NCBI RefSeq assembly: GCF_000747525.1
Contig: NZ_CP009278.1
Span: 2,604,001 to 2,668,000 of the forward strand
Origin: Sphingobacterium sp. ML3W
Lineage (GTDB): Bacteria > Bacteroidota > Bacteroidia > Sphingobacteriales > Sphingobacteriaceae
Direction: 5' to 3'
Length of the DNA: 64,000 bases
The translations under genes and the position numbers were made by a program. Shown here one piece after another: positions 25,201 through 33,681 of the stretch (the first letter of the stretch is position 1; each line of letters begins with the position of its first letter). The notes beneath the pieces were generated by a model. It was not told the origin of the DNA. It made no database searches and was given only the letters and a program-made list of their open reading frames with translations.

Positions 25201-25606
25201 GTGGGGAAGTAGTGCTGGTTCTGGTGGAACTGCTTATTTCTACACGCCTGTATTTGAAGAAAGTTCTAAACTAGGCTACTGGACTCCTAGTAATAAAGAT
25301 GCTTTTTTCCCCGCTCTAAATACCAGCAGATCATTGGCTTCGGATAGTTATACCTTGAATTTAGCACATCTGCGCGTTAGAAATATCACAGTTGGATATG
25401 ATTTACCTGAAAAAATCATCTCTAAGGTGAAATTGAAACGTGCGAATATTTATTTCAGTGGTGAAAACCTTGGATTTTTGTACAATAAGTCCTTTATTAA
25501 ATATGACCCTGAGTTGCTTAGTAATCTTGGTGGATTGTTTTCAGCGAGTACAAATGGATATCCACCGCTACGTTACTTCTCTCTTGGTGTGAACCTAAGT
25601 CTGTAA
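22211..25606 (+). CDS. SusC/RagA-type TonB-dependent transporter
   Basis: 1131 aa. A signal/anchor region lies in the first 42 residues, a CarboxypepD-reg-like domain at about 65-135 (VKAQVRDENGHSIEGITVTE), a TonB-box-like stretch LDEVVITAYGKVKKS and a plug domain with SILKDGASTAIYGSRAPYGI. The remainder is beta-barrel, ending LGVNLSL. First gene of an operon with a SusD and a third lipoprotein. The neighbouring oxidative and sugar-acid enzymes suggest a carbohydrate or sugar-acid substrate. Confidence 0.93.
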   Translation: MKNNFLVYKWGGNFTAPFVRVTFMSSALSLALVLSCNDAYSLNSRTDFKLNPTFESMLLSHQQSYHVKAQVRDENGHSIEGITVTEKGARNVTKSDKQGNFELLVARKNSVIVLSGVGFSTKEFAAKDLANANVVMSKDQHELDEVVITAYGKVKKSSMTDAVATVSGEKLANRPIRTVTDGLIGLSPGVNIRMPSGAPESNPTINIRGFTSINGSASPLVLIDGVERPIQDVNPNDVESISILKDGASTAIYGSRAPYGIILITTKSGKAGNLTVTYSGNVKVGKRVTFPTQPSSPEWARYINMAQKNGWPNGTGTDGVDAITIERMEAWLRQDWNHSSFDDLRAQFGDKAQQYIENGQFPTTNAGFKNWTREQSFATTKLYDAYLNKSAVSSQHNVNISGGTDRAQYFSSFGYNGTKGLFKGDLNNNTRYNFQTKLNYKAADWLDLRTDVNYVSQQNIGPNYRAGSATDPGSGSTLANYGDIFGSMMQYFATPLRVPSGNAYSWILGAAGIMGEGGAISNERNDIVLTGGATVKPFKYFEINGDYTYRVNNSNFSKVDKVVYTELPDGTKIQNNRSANISSISKSSGMQKYQFAKFSAQYNRNFVDKHNVLIQVGMQAEENNYQSLTGSKTDLFAQDVIESLNGAANNPLASDNMYEWATLGYYGVASYDYQQKYMIKFAGRKDASSRFSPDSRWGFFPSISGAWNVAKESFWPLKDVISELKPRVSWSTSGDLTSVGSSNYYTYLPTLGFSVNKNTLLGGNFSNVASAPGLVSSSLTWAKPTVLNVGVDVTTLNRRLNISYEWYQRRIINQMGPADPISAVLGTAAPQLNNSESETRGWELSIAWNDKIQLAGKPFLYDVRFNMSDYIGYVTKYSSNQLGLRSGSWTPGELFGQNYMYQGNGIANNTNDLNGKTLTGEYNYPGYLMYKDLDGDGYIGSGTGGFWYSMGDQVKNGFNYPRKSFSILPSFSWNNFSVSAVLEGVMHWKIFTSSDWVWGSSAGSGGTAYFYTPVFEESSKLGYWTPSNKDAFFPALNTSRSLASDSYTLNLAHLRVRNITVGYDLPEKIISKVKLKRANIYFSGENLGFLYNKSFIKYDPELLSNLGGLFSASTNGYPPLRYFSLGVNLSL

Positions 25607-25649
25607 TAGAAGTACATTAAGGAAATCGTTTAGAAATTAAAATAGACCT

Positions 25650-27596
25650 ATGAAATCTCATATACAATTTAATAGCTATCAGAAGCTCATCATGTTTGGG
25701 CTTATGATATTGATTGGTTCTTGTTCCAAAGATTTTTTGAATCGGGAACCGCTTACTTCTGTAAATTCCACAAATTTTTTTAAAACAGCATCAGATTTAC
25801 AGATTTATACCAATGGGCTTTACTCCAAGTTGGCGCCTCAATATAATACAATGGGCGGTAGTGGATCTGTTTCTGGTGGAAACAGTAATTTGGGATTGGA
25901 TCTTAATACAGATGTAATGATTATGCAAGCTACCGTGACAGGTAGTTTGAATAGATGGAGTGTCGCATCGACGGCTCCTGAAACTAATGGCTCCTGGAAT
26001 AATGGCTACGCTGCCATTAGAAGTGATAACTACTTCCTGTATCATGCAAATAAAAATGCTGAAAAGAACGATGGAACTAACCATTATATCGGTGAAGGAT
26101 ACTTTTTTAGAGCATGGGATTATTTTAATCTACTTCAAAATTTTGGAGGTGTTCCAATCGTTAATGAATTGCTTAATGAGCAAGATGCGGATAAACTATA
26201 TAAGCCAAGAGCTTCTCGATATGAGGTAGCAAAGCAGATTATCAATGATATCGATTCGGCTATAGACAGACTGCATTGGAAAGGTGAGGGGGAGGCTGCT
26301 ATGGTCGGTAGACTCAATAAGGAAGCAGCGCTTAATTTGAAGGCACGGGTAGCCTTGTTTGAAGGTACATGGGAATATTACCACAGTAAGAAAGGTACTG
26401 CATTTGCTGCTACTGGCAATGATGGTGTAGACCTTCTGAAACTTATTGAGCCAACGGTCAATTTGTTGATCAGTCGTCACGGTAGTCGTATATTTACGAT
26501 GGGTGGTGATACAGATATGGCTTACAATCAGTTATTCTCTCAAAAAGATGCTAGTAATGTCGATGGTGTTTTCTTTTATAAAGTATATGATGCCTCTAAG
26601 CTTACTTATAGTCATAATTTCTTTTTTAAAATTAAGGACTTTGGTCATGCAATCACAAACCGTTTGGTTGATGTGTATCTAAAGAAAGATGGATCACCCC
26701 AAGAGATTGGATTAGCATATACGGCTTCTTTAAATGAGCTTGGGAATACTTTAGACCCACGTTTTAAACAGACTGTTTGGACACCCGATCGTGGCCCTCA
26801 GAATATGTTGCCTGGCCGTGGTGGTGATGGAGACCCATTTAGATATCCATTTATTGCCCATCAAGCTCCATATACGGAGGGTTATACTTCTACTGGATAT
26901 CGTAATTATAAGGGAGCAATCTTTGCTCAGGAAGCTACAAAGGGTGAGACGGATGATATTTTGATGCGATATGAAGAATCGCTATTGGCTCTGGCTGAGG
27001 CTAAAGCGATATTGGGTACAATCTCCCAAATTGATCTAGATAAGACCGTTAATGTGATCAGAGCAAGAGTAGGTATGATTCCAATGAAAATAAGTGCAGG
27101 AGCTGGTGTCCAATACGATGAACAATATGGTTTTGATAGGGCTGAGTCTGCTCTAGTTAATGAAGTAAGAAGAGAAAGAATGGTAGAGTTGGCTTTAGAG
27201 GGATATAGACTCAATGATCTTAAAAGGTGGGCAGTTTATGAACGTGTAATCAATGGATACCAGCCGAAGGGTGCTTTACTAGAAGAATATTTGGATTATT
27301 ATAATAGAACACCTGAACAGATAGCCTTGGATAAAGGAAGCAATTCTGCCTTATATAGTCAAATCCGTCAGGATGGTTATATGTTGGCTGAATTTAAACT
27401 CGATCCAAGTAGTAACGTGGCCCGATTTCCTGATGGAAGGATTAATCCTTGGTTTAAAGTTGCTGATTTTGTCCCAGGAGGCCGCGGATTGTTTATAGAA
27501 AAGAATAGAGACTATTTGAATGCAGTACCTCTACAGCAGATAAAACTTTACGAAGTGAATAACAGTACGCTTGTACAAAATCCAGGATGGAATTAG
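25650..27596 (+). CDS. SusD/RagB-family lipoprotein (long form)
   Basis: 648 aa, longer than the usual 450-550. Lipobox at GSCSKDFLNREPL (Cys25). SusD features include YFFRAWDYFNLLQNFGGVPI and the C-terminal ERMVELALEGYRLNDLKRW. It binds substrate on the surface with the upstream SusC. The extra length is mainly in loops in the C-terminal half. Confidence 0.92.
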   Translation: MKSHIQFNSYQKLIMFGLMILIGSCSKDFLNREPLTSVNSTNFFKTASDLQIYTNGLYSKLAPQYNTMGGSGSVSGGNSNLGLDLNTDVMIMQATVTGSLNRWSVASTAPETNGSWNNGYAAIRSDNYFLYHANKNAEKNDGTNHYIGEGYFFRAWDYFNLLQNFGGVPIVNELLNEQDADKLYKPRASRYEVAKQIINDIDSAIDRLHWKGEGEAAMVGRLNKEAALNLKARVALFEGTWEYYHSKKGTAFAATGNDGVDLLKLIEPTVNLLISRHGSRIFTMGGDTDMAYNQLFSQKDASNVDGVFFYKVYDASKLTYSHNFFFKIKDFGHAITNRLVDVYLKKDGSPQEIGLAYTASLNELGNTLDPRFKQTVWTPDRGPQNMLPGRGGDGDPFRYPFIAHQAPYTEGYTSTGYRNYKGAIFAQEATKGETDDILMRYEESLLALAEAKAILGTISQIDLDKTVNVIRARVGMIPMKISAGAGVQYDEQYGFDRAESALVNEVRRERMVELALEGYRLNDLKRWAVYERVINGYQPKGALLEEYLDYYNRTPEQIALDKGSNSALYSQIRQDGYMLAEFKLDPSSNVARFPDGRINPWFKVADFVPGGRGLFIEKNRDYLNAVPLQQIKLYEVNNSTLVQNPGWN

Positions 27597-27630
27597 ATAG
27601 ACTTGAAATACGGATTAAAAAATACATATC

Positions 27631-28077
27631 ATGATATATAAAATTATAAATATTTGCGGCATTGTTTTTATGCTCACTACCTTGTTTTCATGCTTAAAAC
27701 CAAGTGTGGAGCTTGATCATGGTGCTTGGGGAGATAATGCTTTCATTACATCGGTGGTGTTGTTCCAATATATTGAAGTGACCAATGACCTGGGATATGG
27801 AGAACCAGTAACAGGATATCAAAATGTAGGAATCAGTACAATTTCTAATGTTGTAAATAAGGAAAATCAGACTATAACTGTTGTAGCGAAAAAGGGAACC
27901 GATTTAACACAAATGGGTATTCGATTTACACATTATGGAACCAAGATTGAACCATTGGATAATGCGCCTGTTGCAGGCGTAATCAGTGACTTTACTAAAG
28001 GTTATTTTAAATATAATGTATACTCAGCAGATGGGACGATCCGTGAGTGGAAATTGATTATTTCTGTTGAACAGTAA
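27631..28077 (+). CDS. Small SusE/DUF5018-like lipoprotein
   Basis: 148 aa. Lipobox LFSC (Cys21) then a single Ig-like beta domain ending YSADGTIREWKLIISVEQ, the pattern of DUF5018-type domains carried by accessory lipoproteins of SusCD operons. It is third in the operon and is followed by a terminator. Possibly an extra surface glycan-binding protein. Confidence 0.7.
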   Translation: MIYKIINICGIVFMLTTLFSCLKPSVELDHGAWGDNAFITSVVLFQYIEVTNDLGYGEPVTGYQNVGISTISNVVNKENQTITVVAKKGTDLTQMGIRFTHYGTKIEPLDNAPVAGVISDFTKGYFKYNVYSADGTIREWKLIISVEQ

Positions 28078-28109
28078 CTGTTATCTGTTTTCCTGTTTTT
28101 TTTGATTAG

Positions 28110-28135
28110 CTCCGAGATTATTCTCGGAGTTTTTG
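28110..28135 (+). terminator. Terminator of the SusCD operon
   Basis: A perfect 8-bp stem CTCCGAGA/TCTCGGAG (28110-28117, 28122-28129), TTAT loop and T's, 33 bp after the third gene. Confidence 0.88.
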
Positions 28136-28185
28136 TTTTCAAGAATGTTGAGGATATCTAATCAATAAAAGTTTTAATTCTAAAA

Positions 28186-28518
28186 TTAAGTTGGCGTGTT
28201 TTGAACGCCTTCATCTTTTACGATTAATAGCAATGCTAATTGCTGTTGTTTAAAATCAGCATGTGGGTATATATTGCGAATGATCGTTTTACATGCATCA
28301 ACTGAACAACCGGTATCCAATCTAGCGATGTACTCATCGATATCTTCTATATCAAGGTATCGTATGGCGGTGATCTTACCTACACCTTTAGATTCTTCGA
28401 GCAAAGTGATGTCAAACAATCGCCCAACTTGATATTTTGGATTTGGCAATCGTAATGTGGTAAAGGCCTGGCAGTCCAATTTGTTATTCCAGTTCTTCGA
28501 AAAATTTAATTGTTCCAT
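28186..28518 (-). CDS. Possible ASCH-like protein
   Basis: About 110 aa from the ATG at 28518; a 22-residue upstream extension is hydrophobic and less likely. Sequence starts MEQLNFSKNWNNKLDCQAFT and includes YQVGRLFDITLLEESKGVGK, ITAIRYLDIED and a DTGCSVDAC segment. The small beta-barrel feel, with a GRxFDITL strand, recalls ASCH/PUA-like domains that bind RNA or nucleotides. This is a weak fold impression; function unknown. Confidence 0.5.
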   Translation of the reverse strand: MEQLNFSKNWNNKLDCQAFTTLRLPNPKYQVGRLFDITLLEESKGVGKITAIRYLDIEDIDEYIARLDTGCSVDACKTIIRNIYPHADFKQQQLALLLIVKDEGVQNTPT

Positions 28519-28761
28519 TTGAGAGATTTTTTTGAAATGTACAATGATGAGGTCAATATAGTAATAAAGAAGATGTTTTTTCATCTGCTTTATTATTTAT
28601 GGGCCCTTGATTATTTGGGTATTTATCCGACAACGGATTGTAAGAATCTTATTATAAATGAAATAGTGCCTCCATTAATAAATGTAATTTCAGGGAATTT
28701 ATTATCTTGCAAAGTAGTTACAACCAAGCTTAATGAAAATTAAGTAAAACCTAATAACATA

Positions 28762-31700
28762 ATGATAAAATTTCCAAATAAAAGGATGAAAGTTCTTTTT
28801 ATTATCGCGGCTGCTGTTGTTGCAGCGTATGGTATCTTATTTCTCATACGATCAAACCAACCTGCATTACCATTGAAAAAGGATGCGCATATTGTGCTCA
28901 TCGGTAACAATTTGGGTTCACGAATGATGAATTATGGGCATTTCGAGACGGAATTGCAAATGCGTTATCCTGACTCTAATCTCTTTATTCGAAACATGTG
29001 CGATGGGGGGAATACCCCTGGTTTCCGACCACATGCAAGTCGCCAAACACCTTGGGCATTTCCGGGAGCAGAAAAATTTCAAACAACGCTTGCTCATCCT
29101 TCGGATAGCCAAGGTTTTTTTGAAACGGAAGATCAATGGCTCACGCGTTTGAAGGCGGATATCATTATCGCTTTCTTTGGTTATAATGAATCTTTCGCGG
29201 GTGCCGCAGGTTTGGAAAACTACAAAGCTGAGCTAGATGCTTTTATCAAGCATACACTTAAACAGCAATACAACGGTACATCAACTCCAAAATTGGCCTT
29301 AGTTTCTCCCATTGCTTTTGAAGATTTGTCCGACCAGTTTGATCTACCTGATGGAAAGAAAGAAAACAAAAATCTAGCACTATATGCAGATGCCATGAAA
29401 GTAGTTGCAGCAGAAAATGGTGTTCATTTTGTAGATGTGTACACGCCAACGAAAAGATGGTTTAAGTGGACGAGAAAACCGATTACAATTGATGGTTCTC
29501 AACTGAGCAATGATGGTTATGCTCGTTTTGCACCTTTATTGGCTGATCTGATCTTTGGTAAGGAAGGTATCAAGCATGAAGAGCATCGTGATCTTGTGCA
29601 TGCTGCAGTTATTGAAAAAAATTGGATGTGGCATAACGATATTAAAATTCCGAATGGTGTACATGTCAATGGGAGAAGATATGATCCTTTTGGCCCGGAT
29701 AATTATCCTGCTGAAATTGTTAAAATCCGTGAAATGACTGCGATCAGAGATCGTGCCATCTGGGCGGCAACTCATGGGGAACAAATGAACGTAGCTATTG
29801 AAGATAAAAAAACTACTCCTGCACCTGAGGTTCAGACGAATTACAATCCGGATCAAAATGGTAGTCTTGCCTATTTATACGGGGATGATGCATTGGCTAA
29901 ATTGAAAGTTGCTCCTGGCTTTAAAATCGAGCTTTTTGCTTCGGAAAAAGAATTTCCAGATTTGGCTAATCCATGTCAGATTACCTTCGATAATAAAGGT
30001 CGTCTGTGGGTAGCCACCATGCCTAGCTATCCGCACTATAAACCTGGTGATTCGAAACCTAATGATAAGTTGATTATTTTGGAGGATACAGATCATGACG
30101 GTAAAGCAGATAAGCAAACTGTTTTTGCTGATGGGTTGCATTTGCCTGTGGGCTTTGAAATTACAGCAGATGGGGTCTACTTATCTCAAGGAACTAATTT
30201 TATGCTATTAAAGGATACGGATGGTGATGACCGTGCTGATGTTAGAGAGATTATCTTAAGTGGTTTTGATGATCATGATACGCACCATAACATTCATGCT
30301 TTCACTGTGGATCCATCTGGAGCACTCATCATGGGTGAGGGTGTGTTTTTACATTCCAATATAGAGACTTCTTATGGACCTGTGCGTGCTACCAATGGTG
30401 GATTTTATCGTTATAGTCCGCAACGTCGCCATCTGGAACGTATGGCCCAACCTTACGTGCCCAATCCATGGGGTATTGCTTTTGATGACTGGGGACAAAA
30501 TTTCTATGCAGAAACTTCTGGACCTGATGTGCACTGGATGCTTCCGGTAACTATCAAGCCAAAGTATGGTGTGGTTACGCCTAAATCGCGAAATCTGATT
30601 CAGGATGAACATCGCGTGCGTCCGACTTCGGGACTTGAGTTTGTGTCTAGCCGTCATTTTCCAGATGAATGGCAAGGTGATTTTTTAATCAATAATACAA
30701 TCGGTTTTCTGGGAACCAAGCAACATAGTATAGTGGATGAGGGAACGGGGTATAAAAGTATGCATAGGCAAGATCTATTGCAAGGTGAGGATAAAAACTT
30801 TAGACCTGTGGATATGGAATTCGCTCCTGACGGTTCTTTGTATATCGCCGATTGGCACAATATGCTGATCGGGCATATGCAGCATAATGCGCGCGACCCG
30901 CTACGTGATCATGTGCATGGCCGTATCTACAGGATTACTTATCCTGCTAGACCATTGATCAAGCCTGCTCAAATTGCAGATGCTGGTATTCCTGTGCTTT
31001 TGGAAAATCTGAAACTTCCGGAATATAGAACACGCTATCGGACTCGTGCGGAATTACGGGGACGTAAAGCTGATGAGGTGCTGCCGCTGTTGAAAACATG
31101 GGTTGCACGATTGGATAAAAATGATCCGAAATATGCGCATCATTTGACAGAAGCACTTTGGGTAAGTTGGGGACTAAACCAAGTTGATCAACAATTGCTC
31201 CGTCAGTTGTTGCAGGCGCCAGATTATCACGCTAGGGCTGCTGCAGTGAGAGTGCTTAGGTATACAGGGCATCAGGTAAAGGACCAGGATAAGTTATTGA
31301 TGCAAGCTGCTCAAGACACAAGTGGTCGCGTTCGTCTTGAAGCCATGACGGCAGCATCTTGGCTGCCAAAGGAAAAGGGCCTTCCTATTTTAATGTCAGT
31401 AGCTAAAGCTGGTCTCGATGATTGGATAGAGCCTGCGTATACTATGGCTTTTGCTAATCTTAAAGGAGAGGAGGATAACGCCGAAAAGAAAGACAAAGTA
31501 ACAACCTCACTGCGGGGGGCGGAACGAGATTTATATGTTAAAGGCAAAGTAATATTTGCTAAAGAAGGTTATTGTGTTACCTGCCATCAAACAGATGGTA
31601 AGGGATTACCTTTAGCTGGTTTTCCTCCACTTAACGGAACAAAATGGGTTACAGGTAGTCAAGAACGTTTGATTAATGTTGTACTGAAAGGCTTACATGG

Positions 31701-31935
31701 TCCTATGGAGGTTAAAGGCGAGAAGTTTCCTGGGCAGGTACCAATGACACCATTTGAGGGGATGCTAAATGATGAGGAGGTAGCTGCCGTATTGACTTAT
31801 GTACGTAATTCTTTCGGCAATAAAGCTTCGGCGGTTACACCAGAAAAAGTTAAGACTGTTCGTGCTGCTTCTATTGACAAAAAAGGATTTTACGCACCTG
31901 AAGAGTTACTGAAAAAGTACCCGTTAGAACGCTAA
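28762..31935 (+). CDS. SGNH / PVC-type beta-propeller / cytochrome c protein
   Basis: 1057 aa. N-terminal membrane anchor (about 9-27), SGNH-hydrolase-like domain (about 40-270, HIVLIGNNLGSR, FFGYNESF), and a PVC-type sugar-dehydrogenase-like beta-propeller (about 370-760, FDNKGRLWVATMPSYPHYK, DTDHDGKADK). Then HEAT-like helices (about 780-900) and a C-terminal cytochrome c with CVTCH (Cys938, Cys941, His942). Such proteins are typical of Planctomycetes/Verrucomicrobia and of Bacteroidota sugar-oxidation loci. It probably oxidises a sugar or sugar derivative in the periplasm and passes electrons to the haem. The motif order is visible; the substrate is not. Confidence 0.82.
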   Translation: MIKFPNKRMKVLFIIAAAVVAAYGILFLIRSNQPALPLKKDAHIVLIGNNLGSRMMNYGHFETELQMRYPDSNLFIRNMCDGGNTPGFRPHASRQTPWAFPGAEKFQTTLAHPSDSQGFFETEDQWLTRLKADIIIAFFGYNESFAGAAGLENYKAELDAFIKHTLKQQYNGTSTPKLALVSPIAFEDLSDQFDLPDGKKENKNLALYADAMKVVAAENGVHFVDVYTPTKRWFKWTRKPITIDGSQLSNDGYARFAPLLADLIFGKEGIKHEEHRDLVHAAVIEKNWMWHNDIKIPNGVHVNGRRYDPFGPDNYPAEIVKIREMTAIRDRAIWAATHGEQMNVAIEDKKTTPAPEVQTNYNPDQNGSLAYLYGDDALAKLKVAPGFKIELFASEKEFPDLANPCQITFDNKGRLWVATMPSYPHYKPGDSKPNDKLIILEDTDHDGKADKQTVFADGLHLPVGFEITADGVYLSQGTNFMLLKDTDGDDRADVREIILSGFDDHDTHHNIHAFTVDPSGALIMGEGVFLHSNIETSYGPVRATNGGFYRYSPQRRHLERMAQPYVPNPWGIAFDDWGQNFYAETSGPDVHWMLPVTIKPKYGVVTPKSRNLIQDEHRVRPTSGLEFVSSRHFPDEWQGDFLINNTIGFLGTKQHSIVDEGTGYKSMHRQDLLQGEDKNFRPVDMEFAPDGSLYIADWHNMLIGHMQHNARDPLRDHVHGRIYRITYPARPLIKPAQIADAGIPVLLENLKLPEYRTRYRTRAELRGRKADEVLPLLKTWVARLDKNDPKYAHHLTEALWVSWGLNQVDQQLLRQLLQAPDYHARAAAVRVLRYTGHQVKDQDKLLMQAAQDTSGRVRLEAMTAASWLPKEKGLPILMSVAKAGLDDWIEPAYTMAFANLKGEEDNAEKKDKVTTSLRGAERDLYVKGKVIFAKEGYCVTCHQTDGKGLPLAGFPPLNGTKWVTGSQERLINVVLKGLHGPMEVKGEKFPGQVPMTPFEGMLNDEEVAAVLTYVRNSFGNKASAVTPEKVKTVRAASIDKKGFYAPEELLKKYPLER

Positions 31936-31958
31936 TAGTTAGTGGGTTAATCGTTGTT

Positions 31959-31995
31959 AAAGGGGTAGGTAGCATAGGCTATTTACCCCTTTTTT
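31959..31995 (+). terminator. Terminator between convergent genes
   Basis: Stem AAAGGGGTA/TACCCCTTT (31959-31967, 31984-31992) with a partly paired loop and a T tract, 24 bp after the cytochrome protein and before the end of the dehydrogenase on the other strand. Confidence 0.85.
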
Positions 31996-32013
31996 GGTTT
32001 ACTGTAAGACAAG

Positions 32014-32973
32014 TTATGATTGAGCCTGAAGTGCATTGAAGTTATAAATGCTCTTTTTGTCAGGGCCTTTGCCCTCTAGTACGGCAAGTACATTTTTGAC
32101 TGTGGATACACACATCTGTTGGTAGGTTGTAGCGGTCAAGCTTCCCGAGTGTGGCGTAATGAGTACGCGGGGATGTTTGACTATCGGGGCGTCCTGTTGC
32201 GGTGGCTCTTCGGGCAATACATCCGCTGCGAATCCTGCAATAATACCGGTATCCAGTGCGAGAATAAGCGCATTGTGATCAATCAGTGCACCTCGAGCTG
32301 TATTAATCAATAGGGTATTTGATTTCATCAAGGCTAGTTGCGGTGCTCCTATTAATACGCCAGTTTCGGAAGTATAAGGCACATGTAGACTCACGACATC
32401 TGCTTGCTGTAAGAGGGAGTCTAATGAGACTTGGGGGTAAGGGACATCCTTGGACGTTCGACTCGAATACAATACCTGCATACCAAATGCATCGCCAAGT
32501 TTGGCGACCCGTTGCCCAATATTGCCCAAGCCGACAATCCCGAGAGTTTTTCCGTGGAGCTCATCGCCCGTATATTGGTTGCGCCAGTTCCAGTTATTGT
32601 TTTTCACCTCAGCTATGGATTGATAGAGGTTGCGCATGAGCATGAGCATCAGTGCGAGGGTATGTTCTGCTATTGTAGCAGCATTGGATGCCGGTGCATG
32701 AATAACTTTGATATTCCGAATTGTAGCTTCTTGTATATCCACATTATCGAGTCCGACACCACATCTTGCTGCGACGAGTAAATCGGGGCAAGCCTCAAGA
32801 AGTGCTTTATTTATTTGTCCCTTTCCACGAGTAATGATGGCATGAATCGTATGTTTTTCCAATACTTTATTTAAGGAAGCATCATCGTATCCTGTAAACA
32901 GGTTTACCTGGCCATCAAGCAGATGGTAGGCCTCTTCGGCGATAGTTTCCAGTAATAAAACGTTTTTTTTCAT
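32014..32973 (-). CDS. D-isomer-specific 2-hydroxyacid dehydrogenase
   Basis: 319 aa. An NAD-binding Rossmann motif GLGNIGQRVAKLG is followed by the catalytic triad of the family: Arg in NTARGALI, Glu in LPEEPP and His in TPHSGS. It interconverts 2-keto acids and D-2-hydroxyacids with NAD(P)H. Closest likely roles are phosphoglycerate-type or hydroxypyruvate/glyoxylate-type dehydrogenase. It may finish breakdown of the 2-keto product made by the enolase-superfamily dehydratase upstream. An 18-bp element lies 142-159 bp upstream. Confidence 0.9.
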   Translation of the reverse strand: MKKNVLLLETIAEEAYHLLDGQVNLFTGYDDASLNKVLEKHTIHAIITRGKGQINKALLEACPDLLVAARCGVGLDNVDIQEATIRNIKVIHAPASNAATIAEHTLALMLMLMRNLYQSIAEVKNNNWNWRNQYTGDELHGKTLGIVGLGNIGQRVAKLGDAFGMQVLYSSRTSKDVPYPQVSLDSLLQQADVVSLHVPYTSETGVLIGAPQLALMKSNTLLINTARGALIDHNALILALDTGIIAGFAADVLPEEPPQQDAPIVKHPRVLITPHSGSLTATTYQQMCVSTVKNVLAVLEGKGPDKKSIYNFNALQAQS

Positions 32974-33047
32974 CCAAGTAAATTATGGTTAATAATGAGT
33001 GTCAGCTTTTAATCGAATTATTGAGCTTATTTCAATCGGTTAATGGT

Positions 33048-33132
33048 CATGAAGCTATCACGAGCAAATATATACGGGGCTCTTTTTAGCGTGGTATGTG
33101 TATAATTTGTAAATGCTCATGATGGTTTCATT
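33048..33132 (-). promoter_or_regulatory. Inverted pair of an 18-bp element
   Basis: GCTCATGATGGTTTCATT at 33115-33132 is identical to 34922-34939. A partly matching copy in the opposite orientation (14 of 18) lies at 33048-33065. The pair brackets about 50 bp upstream of the 2-hydroxyacid dehydrogenase start (32973). This is a candidate operator or long hairpin. Confidence 0.5.
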
Positions 33133-33160
33133 GATAAGGTTATGTTTTACGTTCAATATG

Positions 33161-33646
33161 CTATTTATGGTATAGGGTGGCATCATCAGATTTAAATCCT
33201 CTGAAATCATTTCGATTTGAAATATAGATTCCTTCTTCATAGAGTTCGTCCTGAAAGATTTTAGGATCTATTGCACTGCCTGGCGCTGATGATATTTCTA
33301 CGAGGTTACCTGCGGGATCGCGCACAAAAAGCTGCATTGCTCCATCAGGCAATTGTCTAACTTTCCCCCAAGGCCGGATATCGATTGCCTCAAGTTCTTT
33401 CATGCGGAAAAAGATGCTGTTAAAGTCATCTACTTCGACACAGATGTGCCCGCGGAATGATGTCTTGTCTTCCCATTCGGATAGGTGAAGTTGTTGCTGA
33501 TCGTTAAATTTGAAAAACATCACTGGGTAATCAAATCTGAATGCTGCAAGGGGCTCTAGTCCGAGTTCATGTTGATAGAATGCCGTTGCTTTTTCTAGAC
33601 TGTCTACAATAAGTGTAACGTGATTGATTTTGAGTGCACGTGCCAT
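33161..33646 (-). CDS. VOC-family (glyoxalase-like) protein
   Basis: 161 aa. A vicinal-oxygen-chelate fold is indicated by NHVTLIVDSLEKATAFYQHE with the first metal ligand His9, HICVEVDD in the middle and DPAGNLVEISS with a Glu ligand near the end. Metal-dependent dioxygenase, isomerase or epimerase activity is possible. It sits 35 bp after the dehydratase gene (33682) on the same strand, so it probably acts on the same metabolite or product. Confidence 0.8.
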   Translation of the reverse strand: MARALKINHVTLIVDSLEKATAFYQHELGLEPLAAFRFDYPVMFFKFNDQQQLHLSEWEDKTSFRGHICVEVDDFNSIFFRMKELEAIDIRPWGKVRQLPDGAMQLFVRDPAGNLVEISSAPGSAIDPKIFQDELYEEGIYISNRNDFRGFKSDDATLYHK

Positions 33647-33681
33647 AAGGTTAAGATTGATAGTACAATTTATAGAATGCG

